64,000 nucleotides of DNA from Protula sp. h YS-2021 (GCA_949752745.1 OX457029.1:11898359-11962358), one strand, 5' to 3'. Counted from the stretch's first letter, positions 46,801 to 59,989 are shown. A program made the numbers and translations. The notes: generated from the letters alone by a model not told the origin.

Positions 46801-49017
46801 TTTTATAACGTCAACTTTAGGGCAACTGTTTTTGTTTCTCTTCACCACGAACAACTTCTACTGTGAGCAGGTTTTGTAATGTTGCCTTAACAGCATTGAT
46901 CTTGTTTTCATTGCTCAAACCTATGATTAGTTATACAGGGCAGAAAATGTTCAGTAAAGTACATAGTTTCTTACTTACAACTAAAATGTTCAAACATACG
47001 TTAGATATAGGTACTCATAGCGTTAAGAGTTTGTTTTGAAAACAGAACTATAATATCCGCATTATTCATGTTACATTTGTAAATAAAGAGCTTTGCCTCT
47101 ATTCATTGATGTAATCACCTTGATGAAAAAGGCACCGTTTTCAGCACAACATTTATAAATTTAACAACTAAAGTGCCCAGCTTCTGTAAACCAGTTTCTT
47201 CTTTCTGATATGAGGCTTGGCGACTTGTATTGGATTTGGGTACAGATGCAAAGCCTTCTTCAGCGTCATGTTTGCATATACATATGGCGTTCGAGTGATG
47301 TATCGGGTGAAGTTTTGTTAGCGGTTAGATAAAGTAAATTTGCTAATCACTTCTTTTTACGACAGTGCATTATCACTCGGTTAGTGTTATAGTAGCGCAT
47401 TAGCTGAAAACTGTAGGTCTTACGTAAGTGTCAAATAATAAAGTGTTAGCTTGGTATGTATCTGCTTATCAGATGAATTTCTTTTTATGTATACAACAAA
47501 TACAATTTAAATATTTGATGATGTTATTTAGCTAAAATTGAAATTGAACTAAGCTTCTCAACTAATTCATCCTATGTTAAATTGAAATATATCTATAAAT
47601 TAAGTGAAACGATTAGTGTTAACATTTTAACACGAGATAGCAGGTGTGAAATGTTAATATATGCCAACGATATGTGAATGATAAGTTAATCTAACCAGGT
47701 GCAACTAGTTTGCATTCGAGTTTTTCATGCACAATAGGATGTAATTTATTAGGATAAATCAAGGCCGACCCAGTGACCTTTCAGTGTTTTAGTTCTGTGT
47801 CATTTACGACAAAAGTTTAGATAATGGTATTGAGTGTCTACGTGCTCATTGTGTCAAGCGACAGGTCATTTTTTTATTAAATTCTGCCCTTGGCTTGTTA
47901 TAACACCAGCAGTTATTAATTAAATTTTATTTTATATTGTATCTTTTAAGTTCATCTAACACATAATGTAAACATATTTGTTTTAACTGTTTACAAATCT
48001 GTTTAACTAAATGATAATCAGTAAAGCAGTAGCTTTTAAGTGATCAAAAGGCAATACTTTGACATTGTGCCACCAGAACATCGACTGCTGTACCGAATAC
48101 TCACGCATTCTTTTAGACATTTTAGCGCACTAATTAAGCCAGGAGGAGCACTTGTCGATTAAGTTTAAATTAAATTTCTTATTCATTAAGAATTTACAGT
48201 GCAAATAGTGCAGTTTTCAGATATGAATTATAATTGCATATTATGTAAAGATGCCCGTTTTCTAAAATTTTGAAAATATAAATTTGACGATTTTACAACA
48301 TTAAATTTGATATATTTAAGCTATGAAAAGAACTTTCTTTTTACCTTGCAGTTTGTGAAAGCTCAGTATAGTCGTTATATATGGTCTTTAACAATATAGG
48401 TGTATTAAATGTTAGTTACATATAGCACTCATTCTATCTATCATCGGAGAACTGCATGCAGAGATTGTTACTGCCTTCCAAGTACAACATTATTCTACAT
48501 ACAACAATAGAAATATCAAGACATTTTAAAGAAATTCGTATGATATTGCTTAGTTAAAAATATGAGATAATAAAGAAGAGAAATTTTAATTATTATTTTT
48601 TTTTTATTTCAAATTTTCCTACAAAGGCGAACAAAAACTTTCTCTGAAACATGCTAGGGCTATTCTGATTCTTCTCAACGCCTTAATAATCAGAACTTAA
48701 GAAATTCTTGTAAATTTTTAATGAACGGACAGTCATGGGTTCTAACCACTCTCGAAATGTAATCACATTTCGGATAAAAATGTAGATACGATAGCAATAT
48801 TTTTTGTACCCAACTGCGTTCATTACTTTTTTAAGAAATCGGAAGGAAATGCGATAATAAGTGCGGCATTTGTGTCTTCTGCCTTATTCCAAAACTTCAA
48901 AACCTCACAAAGTAAACAATAAACATTTTAGCAAAGAGGAATGCCCAAGGATATTGTGATTAACCGTGATCTGGTTCAAATCTAACAATAATATAAAGAA
49001 AACCACACGAAAATCGA
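43896..49017. other. Long AT-rich non-coding stretch
   Basis: About 5 kb without a recognisable gene, RNA gene or mobile element. Open frames reach 98 codons at most (45019-45315) with no motif. Could be intergenic or intronic. Confidence 0.5.
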
Positions 49018-49370
49018 ACCGGACTTGAAGAGTTCAGCAATGAGTGCAGTGTTATATATCTAACCAAGCCAATGTTTTCCGACACTGTTTTCCGCAATTT
49101 AGTCGATGCAGCTTGTAAGAACAATGTGGACTATGAACTGAGGAGTCCAACAATGAGTGCAGTACTATGTCTCTTACCAAACCAATGTTTTCCGACACAT
49201 ACCCAATTTAGTCGTTGTAGCTTGTTAGAACCCTGTGGAATGTGAAAAGTCCGACAATGAGTGCAAAATGTCATATCTCTAACCATTTGCCACATAGCTG
49301 TACGATTGAGATTTCCAAAATTAGGACAAAAAATAGATGCCTCTCTTAGTTTCCGACACAAACTATTTCT
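49018..49370. repeat. ~105-bp tandem repeat, 3 copies
   Basis: AATGAGTGCAGT-type motifs at about 49040, 49152 and 49254, each preceded by a GAACNNTGTGGA-type block in the later copies and followed by CCAATGTTTTCCGACAC or equivalents. Confidence 0.75.
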
Positions 49371-52300
49371 TTGTTTATTTCTTTGTTAAGATTCAATACT
49401 TATAGCTGATATTAACAGTTGAAGTGTTTTCCTTGCGTGTATGACTTTTTTTTAAAAACGCATTAAACACGGAATGATATGTTTCAGATAGAACCCCTCT
49501 CTGTTTTAACCAAACGCAGATCGGTTTTCACCAAAGATGCTCTGACCCAGTCTCATTTTCTAATTTGGTGAAATATTTGAGCTTCTGGACTTTATCTCTT
49601 AGCAAAAAGTTTTACAATAAAGTATCAAATTCATTCCCTCCCTTCAATTTTAAACACAGAGGAAGCACAATATATGAAATTGAGGAACTCTCCAAATAAA
49701 ATGGAATTCTGGAGATTATCAATAACATAATGTTTCGCCTACATAATACGACAAAATATTTTCCTTTTTTCAAATTTAGAAGTTTTCTGTAAATAAAACG
49801 TAAAAATGTAAAGTAAGTTGACAGCCCGGTGAGCTATCGTGTGAGACTGACTTATGCCGTTTATGGAGCACATCTCTATCCGATGTATTTTTCTCATATA
49901 GCGATACATGATTAGAAGAGCCTTAGAGATGATAATTGCAACAAGATAGAGATACCCTTGGTGAGAATACTAATGAGCGTGATAGTTGTATTCTATTCAG
50001 TTTAAAATGAAACGCAAGATGTTCCAACCAGTTAAAGGTTTAGCAGAGTTAAATACACCGGTCGTCATATTTTGCATATTTTAAGACCATAGAGGAGACG
50101 TCACTGATACTATTGTGTGACTGAAATATATATTTTGAAAAAAAAATAACATATGAAATGTAAAAATAATGATGAAAACACACAAGTGAGGTAGGTTTTC
50201 ATCACTCTGGGCGAAAGAATATTTACCTCAATTTCCGACATTTCCTTCTTTATTCAAATTACTATGTATGTAATAAAACAAACATTGACCGTTCTGGTGT
50301 GGGTTAAGCGTAAGTTTAGACTCAAACTTTCTAGATTCGCTTAAAACACTCAGATGTCTGTAGAATGCGATGTAGTTGTCATTAATAAATGCAAAACGTC
50401 ACAAGGCAATATCAATGTGTATAATATTATATCTGGTTTCTAACAGTAAATAATATCAATTCCAGTACCATTATAAAGAAAAAATGACTTATTAAGCGCT
50501 ATTGACTGAATAACACATAAGTATCGTTTATGACCCTGACTCCTCGTACAATCAGAGACAAACTATATTTGCAATATTTTAGGCTAAGACACGAGGGTTA
50601 ATTTTTCTAAGCCTTTGGCCCTCCCCCTTTCTCCCCCAACCTGAATAAAAAGGCTAGATGAGCGGTTTGTGATATATAGACCTGTGGTGTGAAATGACGC
50701 AAGCAACACCTACACGACGATCTGCAGGAACACTGTGTTTCTAAAAATACTTCAGCCATGTGTTTGTGCTTATGCAAAAGTAAATGAAACCTTAAATTAT
50801 TTTAAGTTAATCAGCCATTATCCTGGTACCGTACCGGACGAGAGCCGATGAATATTTGTAGGGATGTATGGATGTTATTTACCACAGCGGTGACTTCCTT
50901 CGATGTAGAATTTATAAAATGTATGGAGGATCTTTCCCTGCAGATATAACAGAAATTATATAACCTGGCAACCAACATGTCAGCACATGTCCCAGTGTAT
51001 GTTAAGAATAAAATTAGCCACCTTTTAGCCCAGATATTACCTGAAACCAAACACGGATTTAATGCAAATGACTGAATAGTTCTCCGGCCTCTCAGGCCAA
51101 CCAGACGGTTTCGCAAGGGAGCTCTTGACTAATTGATACTCATATTTATGAGACTTAAACTATTTTTGGTTTTATCATCATGGCCCGCAGTTAATATTGT
51201 ATTCTGTTTATTTCATTATCGGCAAATGTCCACAAAACACCAATCAGTATTTACATATCTCATACTAGAGTGGTCGAGATTATGTGTCAGTCTTAATTTA
51301 TATCTATGTATTTAAAAATAGATCTAGTCATTGTATTTTATATAGTTTTAAGTTAACAACATTGTGACTCAGTTCAAGTGCCAGCATCAGGTAGATCAGG
51401 AGTATCAGGTAGATCTTGACATATCCAATAGTATTTTTATCTAAGATCATTTATGAACAAAATAAAAGTTATTTAAATATTTATATTTGCAGCGTAACTC
51501 GACTATGCTTTAACTAAGCCATTCTTAACAAGCAGCGTGAAAACCGCTCTCGCTTGCTGAAATCAGGAGTTGAGTAAATCAACATAAACACTTTAGAAAA
51601 GCTGGTTCGATTTTGTGTGCTTTAAATTTGTCGTCTGTAAAAACAATAAATTAAATTTGTAGTTAGAGAGGGAGGGGTTGACATAGCTCTAGAAGCACCG
51701 TATGTCTGTGAATGAGGCTCCACAAAATTGAGAAAATCGCTAACGGAAGTGATTAATATCAAACAATAACGCATTTGACTGTTTTGGGTAGGCCATCTGA
51801 TGCCGCGTCTCTCCACAGCATACAGGCCGTGCTACTTGTTGTACCATTGTGACCCCGTGTGTCATCAGCAAACAGTCTTAGTCAAATTTCTTTCATAGAA
51901 GCGAGATCATTTATGTGTTCATTTTCAGTTTTTTATTGACTTGCTTCTTTCTTATTTAGAGTTTGCCAAAGCCACATAGAATAAACCAAAAAAATCAATA
52001 AACCAATAAATTAAAATAAAATAAATACATATTTTTTTTTGCTGTTTTTGAAACATCTAAAAGTTCATTAACTTGAAAAGTTACACAAAATAACATGAAA
52101 GTAACATAAAGTAACATTAAATATAGAAAAATATCTATCATATGTAAAAGCTTTTTTAATTGTTTTTGTGTTTATATTTTATCTTAGTTTTTTCTTTAAA
52201 ATTGTGTATTTTTGGACTGATGCTTTAGAACCGATATCTGGAGAATTAGTCACCTAAAAAATGAAATAGCATGTAAAACCAGAATCTATATATTTTCTAT

Positions 52301-52839
52301 GAAAATTGGTGATCGTTTTAATACAAAAATTGCATTTCCAGTGTGACGACTCACAGTCTCTAATGATGTGCTTCACTTCATTATTGCTCTTGTTAAGTAC
52401 CTGTGAGTGGCTGCAGTCACTTAGACTAATGACTGCCGTCACTCACAGAGTTTATTTTGTATTTGCTATAGTACGCGCACACCTAAACGTCCATTTGTTG
52501 AGTTTGTTTTGACAAAGAGTTTTCAATAAGATTAAAACATCGTTTACGAAAAGCCAATACTCTATGAATAGTGCTTAAATTTACACGAAAGTGAGATCTA
52601 TCACCGAAATGCGTTGGTGCGTGAATCAAAATTCGGGTGTCTTTTCTTCTATAATTATTTTTCATCCATTTGGTACATTAGAGATTTGTGTAACTCGTAG
52701 TTTTAGACAATCATTGTTGTTGAAATTCTCCTCTCCTCCAAAGGACAGGCTTCTCTTTGAAAATTGCGTGAGCTTGTGTTCGTGTTATGTGTTGGGTATT
52801 CGAACTGCCTCAAAATAGAAATATGTCATTTTTCAGTCT
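49371..52839. other. Long AT-rich non-coding stretch
   Basis: No gene or mobile element recognised. Open frames reach 101 codons (50811-51116) with no motif. Confidence 0.5.
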
Positions 52840-53406
52840 GTTTCTAGACCCTTCTGTTGTGGACACCACTCTGTTCAGAATTAGGGACTCTCTTTTCATC
52901 CCATAAATACGGTTACACATTAAAAACAACCTCTCTATTGTGGACAGTCACGTTTCTGTCCACATTTTGTGCGTCACGTAAACCACCCATATCAGCTTGT
53001 TACTCGGTAGTGTTTGTTTTTTCTCTTTTGTTACCTGTGGGTATTAAGTACATTACATTAAACACAGTGAATGTAAACACAATGGGGCTAATTACAAAAG
53101 ATGTGTGCTTAAGAGAGAATCCCCATTGATATGTGCTCCGTCTTTTATAAAAGAGCAAGTAATTCATTGTCTTTATACTCAGTTAACACGTAAAACAAGC
53201 TGTTTTGCAAGGTGTTATTTATGATACGTGTTAAGTCTGAATATGCGTAGTGTGACAAGAAAACAGAACGAACTTTCGCTATCTGATAAAGGTCAAATAA
53301 TCAAAGCTCCAATATTCAGATAGAACTCAAATTAACAAAACCTCGAAACTGGAGACACCCGGCCATTTTTCAGTCACTTTTTGTCCCTAAAAGTAGGGTT
53401 TCACTG
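52840..53406 (-). mobile_element. Putative Tigger/pogo-like remnant
   Basis: The right end AGGGTTTCACTG (53395-53406) is followed by TA and reads CAGTGAAACCCT on the minus strand, a Tigger-like terminus. TTGTGGACA blocks at 52856-52864 and 52939-52947 and GAGACACCCGGCC near 53352 are typical of such elements. The left end is not preserved. A related piece (ACCGGACTACTCACTATACC) lies near 53600. Confidence 0.45.
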
Positions 53407-54589
53407 TATATTCAAACAACACAGAATATGTTTAACACAGTATAAAGGTTAATGAGACATTTTACAAGAAAGATCCGCTCAGCGTTCATATTGAGTTAGG
53501 TTTTACATAATGAACACTATGTAAGCAACTCAGATTAATAATGAGTATAATAACAATGAAAAGTCAGAAAAACTTCATGCCAGGACACCTTCGATAAACC
53601 GGACTACTCACTATACCGGACAGATTTTTCAAAACGTTTCTATTTTCCTTGTTTTGTCATATCAAAGAAACCTCTGCTGCCAAGAACAATAGCTAAGTAA
53701 CAACGCCGTTTTCACCGCGAACACTACAATACAATAAATTGACCACCAAACATAAAATTTAGCACCAAATGAGAGTGAATAGATCTACATCATCATATTT
53801 CTTAAAATTCATTCGCAGCACTTTCTTCCAATTGTCAGTACTATGGAATCATATATACAAGCATGTGGCGAGTTTGGAATTCTACTACATTGATTCTAGC
53901 AGCCAACGTTGCTATGTGACATTCGTGCAAAGACACAAAACTGTCAACAATCAGCCCATTCATATTCCTTGCTTCTGGATAATATCCTCGGTTTCCACCA
54001 ATCACAGCACAAATTAAAGTAATGTAGATCATGAGCTCCCCAAATAAGTGAACTAATCCTTATCACATTTATTTGATTCTGGGTCTCGAACAATAACAGC
54101 TCGAATTAAAGTAGGTCAGGTCATTAATTCCCGAAATAAGTGAAATAAGTTTAACCACATCCATGGGGATAATTATTATTATTATCTAGGTATTTATATC
54201 ATGCTCATTTTGCTCTGACTCTGAGCGCAAATACAATATGAAACAGTTATAGTCGATCAATAACTACAATGCTTATTAGAACACTCGATTTAAAATGAAA
54301 ATAAATACACATTGTGTAATAAATGTCGCGCCAGAACATTTGTGGGGAACATTGTGAATTACCATGTCATGTATCAGATGTAGTGTGACTGCGGCCGGTA
54401 GATTTCAGTGCCACGATGCTGTGACAGAAAATGTCACTCTATAAGCCACAATACGCTGTACACTGTTACTAATGTGTAAACCAGCAATACCTCGCTCCCC
54501 GAATACCCGATTGAAACTGGGTATTCCTTGCACATGCATATCACTTTGCCCTCCATAAAGCAATTCATTCTGTCAAGCAAGTTGGTCAG

Positions 54590-54790
54590 TTTGACGTAGG
54601 GGATCAGACAGCAGCAACAATTGCATGACGCTTTGGAGATGTTAAGTCGGCAGTCAATCGTCTGCGACTGACGTCCAGTAGACGAACGACGTTACGATCT
54701 GCCGCGCTCAGGAAGACCACGAGTCACAACACGAAGGGAAGCTCGGCTGATGAAGCGCACAGCTAACCAAATCAAACTGGTGCGTAACAG
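54590..54790 (+). pseudogene. Tc1-type transposase remnant, N-terminal part
   Basis: Plus-strand blocks ATIA.RFGDVKSAVNRLR and, in another frame, LPRSGRPRVTTRREARL fit the DNA-binding helix-turn-helix and GRPR motif of Tc1 transposases. It breaks off near 54790, where the sequence runs into a GT-rich tract and then a minisatellite. The next part of the same gene resumes at 55495. Confidence 0.7.
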
Positions 54791-54829
54791 TGTGCTTACG
54801 TTTCTTTTGATGCGTGTGTGTGTACGTTT

Positions 54830-55480
54830 CAGGGTAGCACGTGTACGTGGGCGTGTTTCAGTGCGTGTGTGCACGTATAAAGTTCAGTGAGATTGAGTGA
54901 AGCACATTGAAGCTCAGGGAAGTCCAGTGCAGTTGAATGAATTTCAGTAGGATCACTCATTAGGTCCATGGGATGAGATGCGATGAGATGGTTCAAAATC
55001 AAGAAAAGCCATGATGAACCAAGACGGACAGAATGGATCAGCAAATCCTGCCATGGGTCACGTTCAACCGTGATAAGACGAGATGGGTGACGATGTGTCC
55101 AGATGAGTCAAATGGGTCATAATGTGCCAGATGAGTCATAACGGGCAATGATGGGTAAAGTTGGGCCAAATAGGTGAACGTAAACCGTAATGGATCGAGA
55201 TAGGCCATGATGACCCAGATGGAACAAGATGACACAAGACGGACCGAGATGGGTACATCGGCAAAGATGGGCCATTATGGGCATAGACATGTTGCAATGG
55301 GCCACATTTTGCCCGGGCGCGGGTTAGGATGAGCAGGATTTATCTTGAGGGTCAGAGTTTGTTCCAGCATGATCCGAAATTACATCTGTTTTCCATCCTG
55401 TTCAGCATGACACAATCCCACCCATCATGTCCCATCTTGTCCCATACTGATCTATCCGGCTCATCATGATCCATGCTGAA
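54830..55480. repeat. GATGGGTCA-type minisatellite splitting the Tc1 relic
   Basis: Degenerate 10-12-bp units (GATGAGATG, AGATGGGCCA, AATGGGTCAT) fill this interval, changing to the complementary CATCTTGTCCCA type after about 55320. The strand switch suggests an inverted duplication of the array. Confidence 0.7.
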
Positions 55481-55494
55481 CCATCTTGTTCATT

Positions 55495-56280
55495 TTTTGC
55501 AGCTAATGCCATTTGCCGTCAGTTCCTCACCGCCGGAGAAGCTAGCACAAGAGCAGCCCGTGTCCCCACAATCAGAAGTCTTCATGATGATAGGGTGAGG
55601 TACAGCATTGCTGCTAGGAAGCCGTTCCTGGAACAGCGCCATAAAGACGCTCGACGAGCACAAACCTAGCTTGACTAGAGCCCAGTGGAACTGATATCTG
55701 TTTGCTGATGAGGCACGTTTTACCTGCATCCCGGTAACCGTGCAACAAACGTTTGGCGTAGGCGTGCTGAGAATCGATACAATTAAGATTTCTTAGTCGC
55801 TAAGAACTATACGTATGGTGTGGGGTGCTAGTACCCGTAATTTAAAATCTGAGCTGGTGATTTTTGATGTTTCGCTGACAGGTTGACGATATCGAGATGA
55901 AATCCTGGATCACCATGTCCGGACCTTAGCAGCGGCAGCTGGCGCCGGTTTTCCAACACCTGAACAAACACGGAATTGAACGTATGGTGTGGCCAGCCAA
56001 GTCGCCAGACCTCAATCCCATCGAACATATGTGAGCCATGGGCCATGATGAGGAAGCGTGTTACAGAACGCCACCCCATACACTGCAAGACCGAACGCGG
56101 TTACTCCGAGAAGAATGGGCCAACGTGACTCTTCCTGCAGTAAACAACCTCCTAAGATCCATGTGTTTTATCTACAGGATAATCATACCCCGACTAGAGC
56201 CGCGTGCAGAGCCGCAGCCACATTACATCGGGTACATGACATGGTAATTCACAATGTACCCGACAGGTGTTCTGGGGCGG
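55495..56280 (+). pseudogene. Tc1-type transposase remnant, central and C-terminal parts, rearranged
   Basis: Blocks in several frames: ARKPFLEQRHKDARRAQ, HPGNRATNVWRRRAENR (about 55725-55780), RMVWGAS (55812-55832), DEILDHHVRTLAAAAGAGF (about 55895-55955), HGIERMVWPAKSPDLNPIEH (about 55970-56030) and REEWANVTLPAVNNLLRSM. These are the DDE-domain motifs of Tc1. The QDN segment expected just before HGIERMVWPAKS is missing there, and a matching QDNHTPTRA lies downstream at about 56175-56201. Many stops; inactive. Terminal inverted repeats not found. Confidence 0.8.
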
Positions 56281-56521
56281 AAGTTATGACGCAGTGTGTA
56301 CTAATGGTAATATTGACTAAAATAAAATATTCACTAATGGCATTAAACTATCTAACATGACTAGATCATAATCTATTTTTAAAAATCAATGGAGAATTCA
56401 CCATAACCATTATCATAGTCCCATAGCCAGCATGCAATTTATGGTGCACTAAGCAGGTTTACAAATTTTATCTATCAAGTTGTTCGCAGTTTGCATATAT
56501 TAAATGTGGGCCATAAAAATA

Positions 56522-57735
56522 AATAACTAAGTCTTCAAAGATTTTTTAAACGAATAAAAACCTTTTGTGCTTCTTAAATCAAAAGGAAGTGTATTCCATA
56601 GGTTTGGTGCAATGCACCTAAATAATCGGTATGCATAGTTATTGTGGTGTCGTGGGACCTGAAGCAACAGTTTATCCGATGATCTAAGGGTCTTTCCGGA
56701 TTGTACGGCGTCAACAGATCTGACAAAAAGGATGGTGCTAAGCCATTCAGGGCCTTGTATATTATTGTGAAGAATTTGCATTCTGCTCTCTCCTGTAGCC
56801 AGTGCAGCATTTTAAGGATTCAGTTATGTTGTCACGTTTTGACTGACCTGTTATTAATCGTCCCGCAGCGTTCATAACTTTTTGCAATTTTTGCAATTTT
56901 ACTCCTGGTAAGTCTACAAGAATATGGTTACAGTAGTCAAGACGACTCAGTACGAATACGTGGACGAGTGCTTTTGCGATGTCGTTTGATATGTACTTCC
57001 GGATTGTCCATATCCAACTGATGTAGAAGTAACAGACTCTGCAGACATTGGAAATGTGACTATCCAATTGAAGAGGGCAAGGGACTCTACTGCAAATTTC
57101 TTGGCATTGCGGCAGCTAGATATTACCATAAACTCTTTTTTCTGGGTCAAGCTTAAGTATTTTGTCGTGCAGCCATTTCCATATAGACTGTCTGCTTTAT
57201 AAGATAATCAATGGCAGGTTGTAGCTCCGACATGTTTGAAATGGCCTTTAACAGCTGCGTGTGATCAACATATCCGTGGAAAAGTAGCATCACTTGACGA
57301 ATTAATTGACGTATTGGCTGTGTATAGTCACTGTACAATCAAGGACCGAGTTGGGAACCTTGAGGTAGCGACACATCCAAGATCACGTGTGTGAGTATTC
57401 ACCATTGATCAACACCTGCATCGAGCAATCTAGCAGATATGACGCAAACCATTGCAAGGCGAGATCATTTATTCGTTGAGTAACCTTTAGACGTTCATGG
57501 AGAATTGCGCGTTCTACGGTGTCAAATGCAGCCGATAAGTCAAGTAATGTCAAAAGTACAGCGTTACCATTGTTGAGGTGGTGTACCAGCTGATCGAAAA
57601 TCCACAGTATTGCAGTTTCTCCACTACGATTCGGCTTGTACGCTGATTGCATAGGCTCGCCTGGATAATTATCCTTCATGCTAATGTAACTTAGATTGGA
57701 AACAGGTCTATAATTTTTCCCTACCCTAGTGAGCA
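56522..57735 (-). pseudogene. CR1/L2-like LINE, 5'-truncated reverse transcriptase
   Basis: On the minus strand the RT begins at KNYRPVSNLS (near 57725), lacks about 50 residues, then continues MQSAYKPNRSGETAILWIFD and TLLDLSAAFDTVERAIL (57383-57739). Further frames give FHGYVDHTQL (near 57280), where the canonical catalytic YADD is changed to YVDH, then SHISNVCRVC and SRLDYCNHILVDLP (56762-57067) and the C-terminal PNLWNTLPFDLRS block (56527-56781). It ends near 56522. Motif order fits CR1/L2/Jockey-type non-LTR elements. No endonuclease part; inactive. Confidence 0.85.
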
Positions 57736-58794
57736 GCATGAGCCAGGAGTATTAGCAAGAGTTTGAGCCCAAGTGATAAGCATGAACAAGAGCCGGAGCG
57801 CTAAACTATGGCCATAGCAGAACTACGAACAGAGAACTTGAGCCGTAAAAATAGCATCATGACTGTCTCTACTTGTTTAATGGCAAAAACTTCACATTTT
57901 ACTCACATGCTTTTGTTTATATCTTAAATTTCAAGTTTATTTTTAAGTTTATTTCTTTATTCCTATTGTTTGATTTTGTTTGCTTTGCCATCTTTTATAT
58001 GTGTCATTTTTTTAGCTCTTTCAGAAGTGGTTTACGTATACATATAAAAATTGTATTGGACAAGCAGTAAATAAGCTCAGCTTATGCTTTGTCCCTTTCT
58101 GAATCCGAATCTAAAATTGTCTTTTTTTATCATAACGCGATCTAATTGTGTTCGTTTTTGTAATTCTCTTCAGAAATAAACCATTGAATGAATACTGAAT
58201 ATAAAACATGGAGTGGATTTTCGTTTGGTGACCTTTTCTTTTTTTTTAATAAGGCACATCACCTGAAGAAGCAAATCGAATATTTATTACGTTAACATGA
58301 TAAATGTAGCTTTTGACTCATCATGTTGTGACTTGTTATGTTTTGACTTACCATGTTTTCACTTCACATGTTTTGACTTATAAAGTTTTGACAACGTCAA
58401 CAATTATTTAGCATTTTCAGAAAGAGTTCCACCTATTAAACCTGACAGTTTTGGCCGTTACTTTTGTCAGCTGTAGTCGAACCTTTCACAATATTGCAAA
58501 AGAAAAACAAAAGGCTGTTTAAGAAAACTTTGGGATTTTTTCCGCAGATTTGAAAACAACTGAATCATAACCGCAGTACGAGTTGCATTTTTCATGTGTG
58601 ACTAGCTTACATTTTGACTTTTTTGTCAGTATTTTAACGAGTTTTAGTTACATCGTAAAACAAAATTATATAGGCCTGGTCTTTCCGACTGCTCTGGTTT
58701 CTGTTTGGTCAAATAAGGCAGTATTTGTTTACACTGTCCCTATACACGTGTTAGCAAATCCTATTCATATTTTATGCGTCGTTTACCAGTAGGG
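57736..58794. other. Non-coding stretch
   Basis: AGCCGGAGC-type and ATGTTTTGACTTA-type short repeats (57730-57830, 58310-58400). No gene seen. Confidence 0.4.
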
Positions 58795-59480
58795 GGAAAA
58801 CATTGGTTCTACCACTGTGACGTCATAGAGTGCGGTAGAACCAACATTGGTTCTACCACAGTGACGCCATAATGACGTCATAGGGTGTGGTGGAACCAAC
58901 ACTGGTTCTACCACAGTGACGTCATAGGGTGTGGTAGAATCGGCATGGGTTTCTACCACAGTGACGTCATAGAGTGTGGTAGAACACCATGGAGTTTCTA
59001 CCACAGTGACGTGATAGGGTGTGGTAGAACCGCATGGAGTGTCTACCACAGTGACGTGATAGGGTGTGGTAGAACCAACATTGGTTCTACCACAGTGACG
59101 CCATAATGACGTCATTGGGTGTGGTGGAACCAACATTGGTTCTACCATAGTGACGTCATAGGGTGTGGTAGAATCGGCATGGGTTTCTACCACAGTGACG
59201 TCATAGGGTGTGGTAGAACCACATGGAGTTTCTACCACAGTGATGTGATAGGGTGTGGTAGAACCGCATGGAGTTTCAACCACAGTGACGTGATAGGGTG
59301 TGGAAGAACCGCATGGAGTTTCTACCACAGTGACGTGATAGGGTGTGGTAGAACCGCATGGAGTCTCTACCACAGTGACATCATATAGTGTGGTTTTACT
59401 GCATGGGGTTTCTACCACCATGACGTCATAGGGTGTGGTAGAACCGGCATGGAGTTTCTGGACCAGTTTTAGGATAGAGC
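58795..59480. repeat. 45-58-bp array of hairpin units carrying TGACGTCA
   Basis: About 14 units. In the complete form each has left arm GGTTCTACCACA, spacer with GTGACGTCATAGGG (or GTGACGTGATAGGG) and right arm TGTGGTAGAACC, so every unit can fold into a 12-bp stem around a TGACGTCA palindrome. Units are joined by GCATGGAGTTT or AACATT linkers. The 242-codon minus-strand frame (VTVVETPCGSTTPYH repeats) follows the array period of 45 (divisible by 3) and is not a credible protein. Confidence 0.92.
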
Positions 59481-59524
59481 GCGCGCGTGACGTCATAACC
59501 TTTAGCGGCATAACTCTAACCCTA

Positions 59525-59715
59525 GAATATAGAGTGCATTATGAATGTGTATTATGATTGAGTACGTGATGAATGTGCTATGAATGAGTACGTGATGAAT
59601 GTGTTATGAATGAGTACGTGATGAATGTGTTATAAATGAGTACATTATGAATGAGTACATCATGAATATGTATGATGAATGTGTGTTATGAATGAGTGCG
59701 TGATGAATGTATGCG
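59525..59715. repeat. ~30-bp minisatellite, GTGATGAATGTGTTATGAAT units
   Basis: About six units alternating GAGTACGTGATGAATGTG and TTATGAAT. Confidence 0.85.
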
Positions 59716-59764
59716 TTATAAGGCTATGTCATTTGGTTACATACCATGGACTAGGTTGCCCATA

Positions 59765-59842
59765 CCTGGGCTCGAAACACCAACCTTCCTGCCATGGGTC
59801 CGGCCAGGAGTCTGACGCTCTACCACTTGAGCTATCCCGGAC
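59765..59842 (-). mobile_element. tRNA-derived SINE head
   Basis: Minus-strand A box TAGCTCAAGTGG (59834-59823) and B-box-like GTTTCGAGCCC (59778-59768). The segment between is longer than in a normal tRNA and no cloverleaf closes, so this is a SINE or tRNA relic. Confidence 0.55.
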
Positions 59843-59906
59843 TTAACCAGAATCCTTGTGAAAACATGCCATATAAGGCTATAATGCACACATTCATATA
59901 TGTTCC

Positions 59907-59926
59907 AGAACTGTCATGACAGTTCT
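59907..59926. other. Perfect 20-bp palindrome
   Basis: AGAACTGTCATGACAGTTCT is its own reverse complement. It lies just before a run of TGACGTCATTA motifs (59949-59985) and the start of the long tandem array. Confidence 0.8.
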
Positions 59927-59989
59927 AGAACACCCTATCACGCCATTTTGACGTCATTATGACGTCATTATAACATCATTATGACCCCT

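Noticed and set aside
58783..59511. 242-codon repeat protein (VTVVETPCGSTTPYH)
   Set aside because: It follows the hairpin minisatellite, whose period is a multiple of three; frames on the other strand are open as well.
59907..59926. Steroid-receptor response element
   Set aside because: The palindrome AGAACTGTCATGACAGTTCT has AGAAC half-sites, but the spacing is wrong for the usual three-base spacer.
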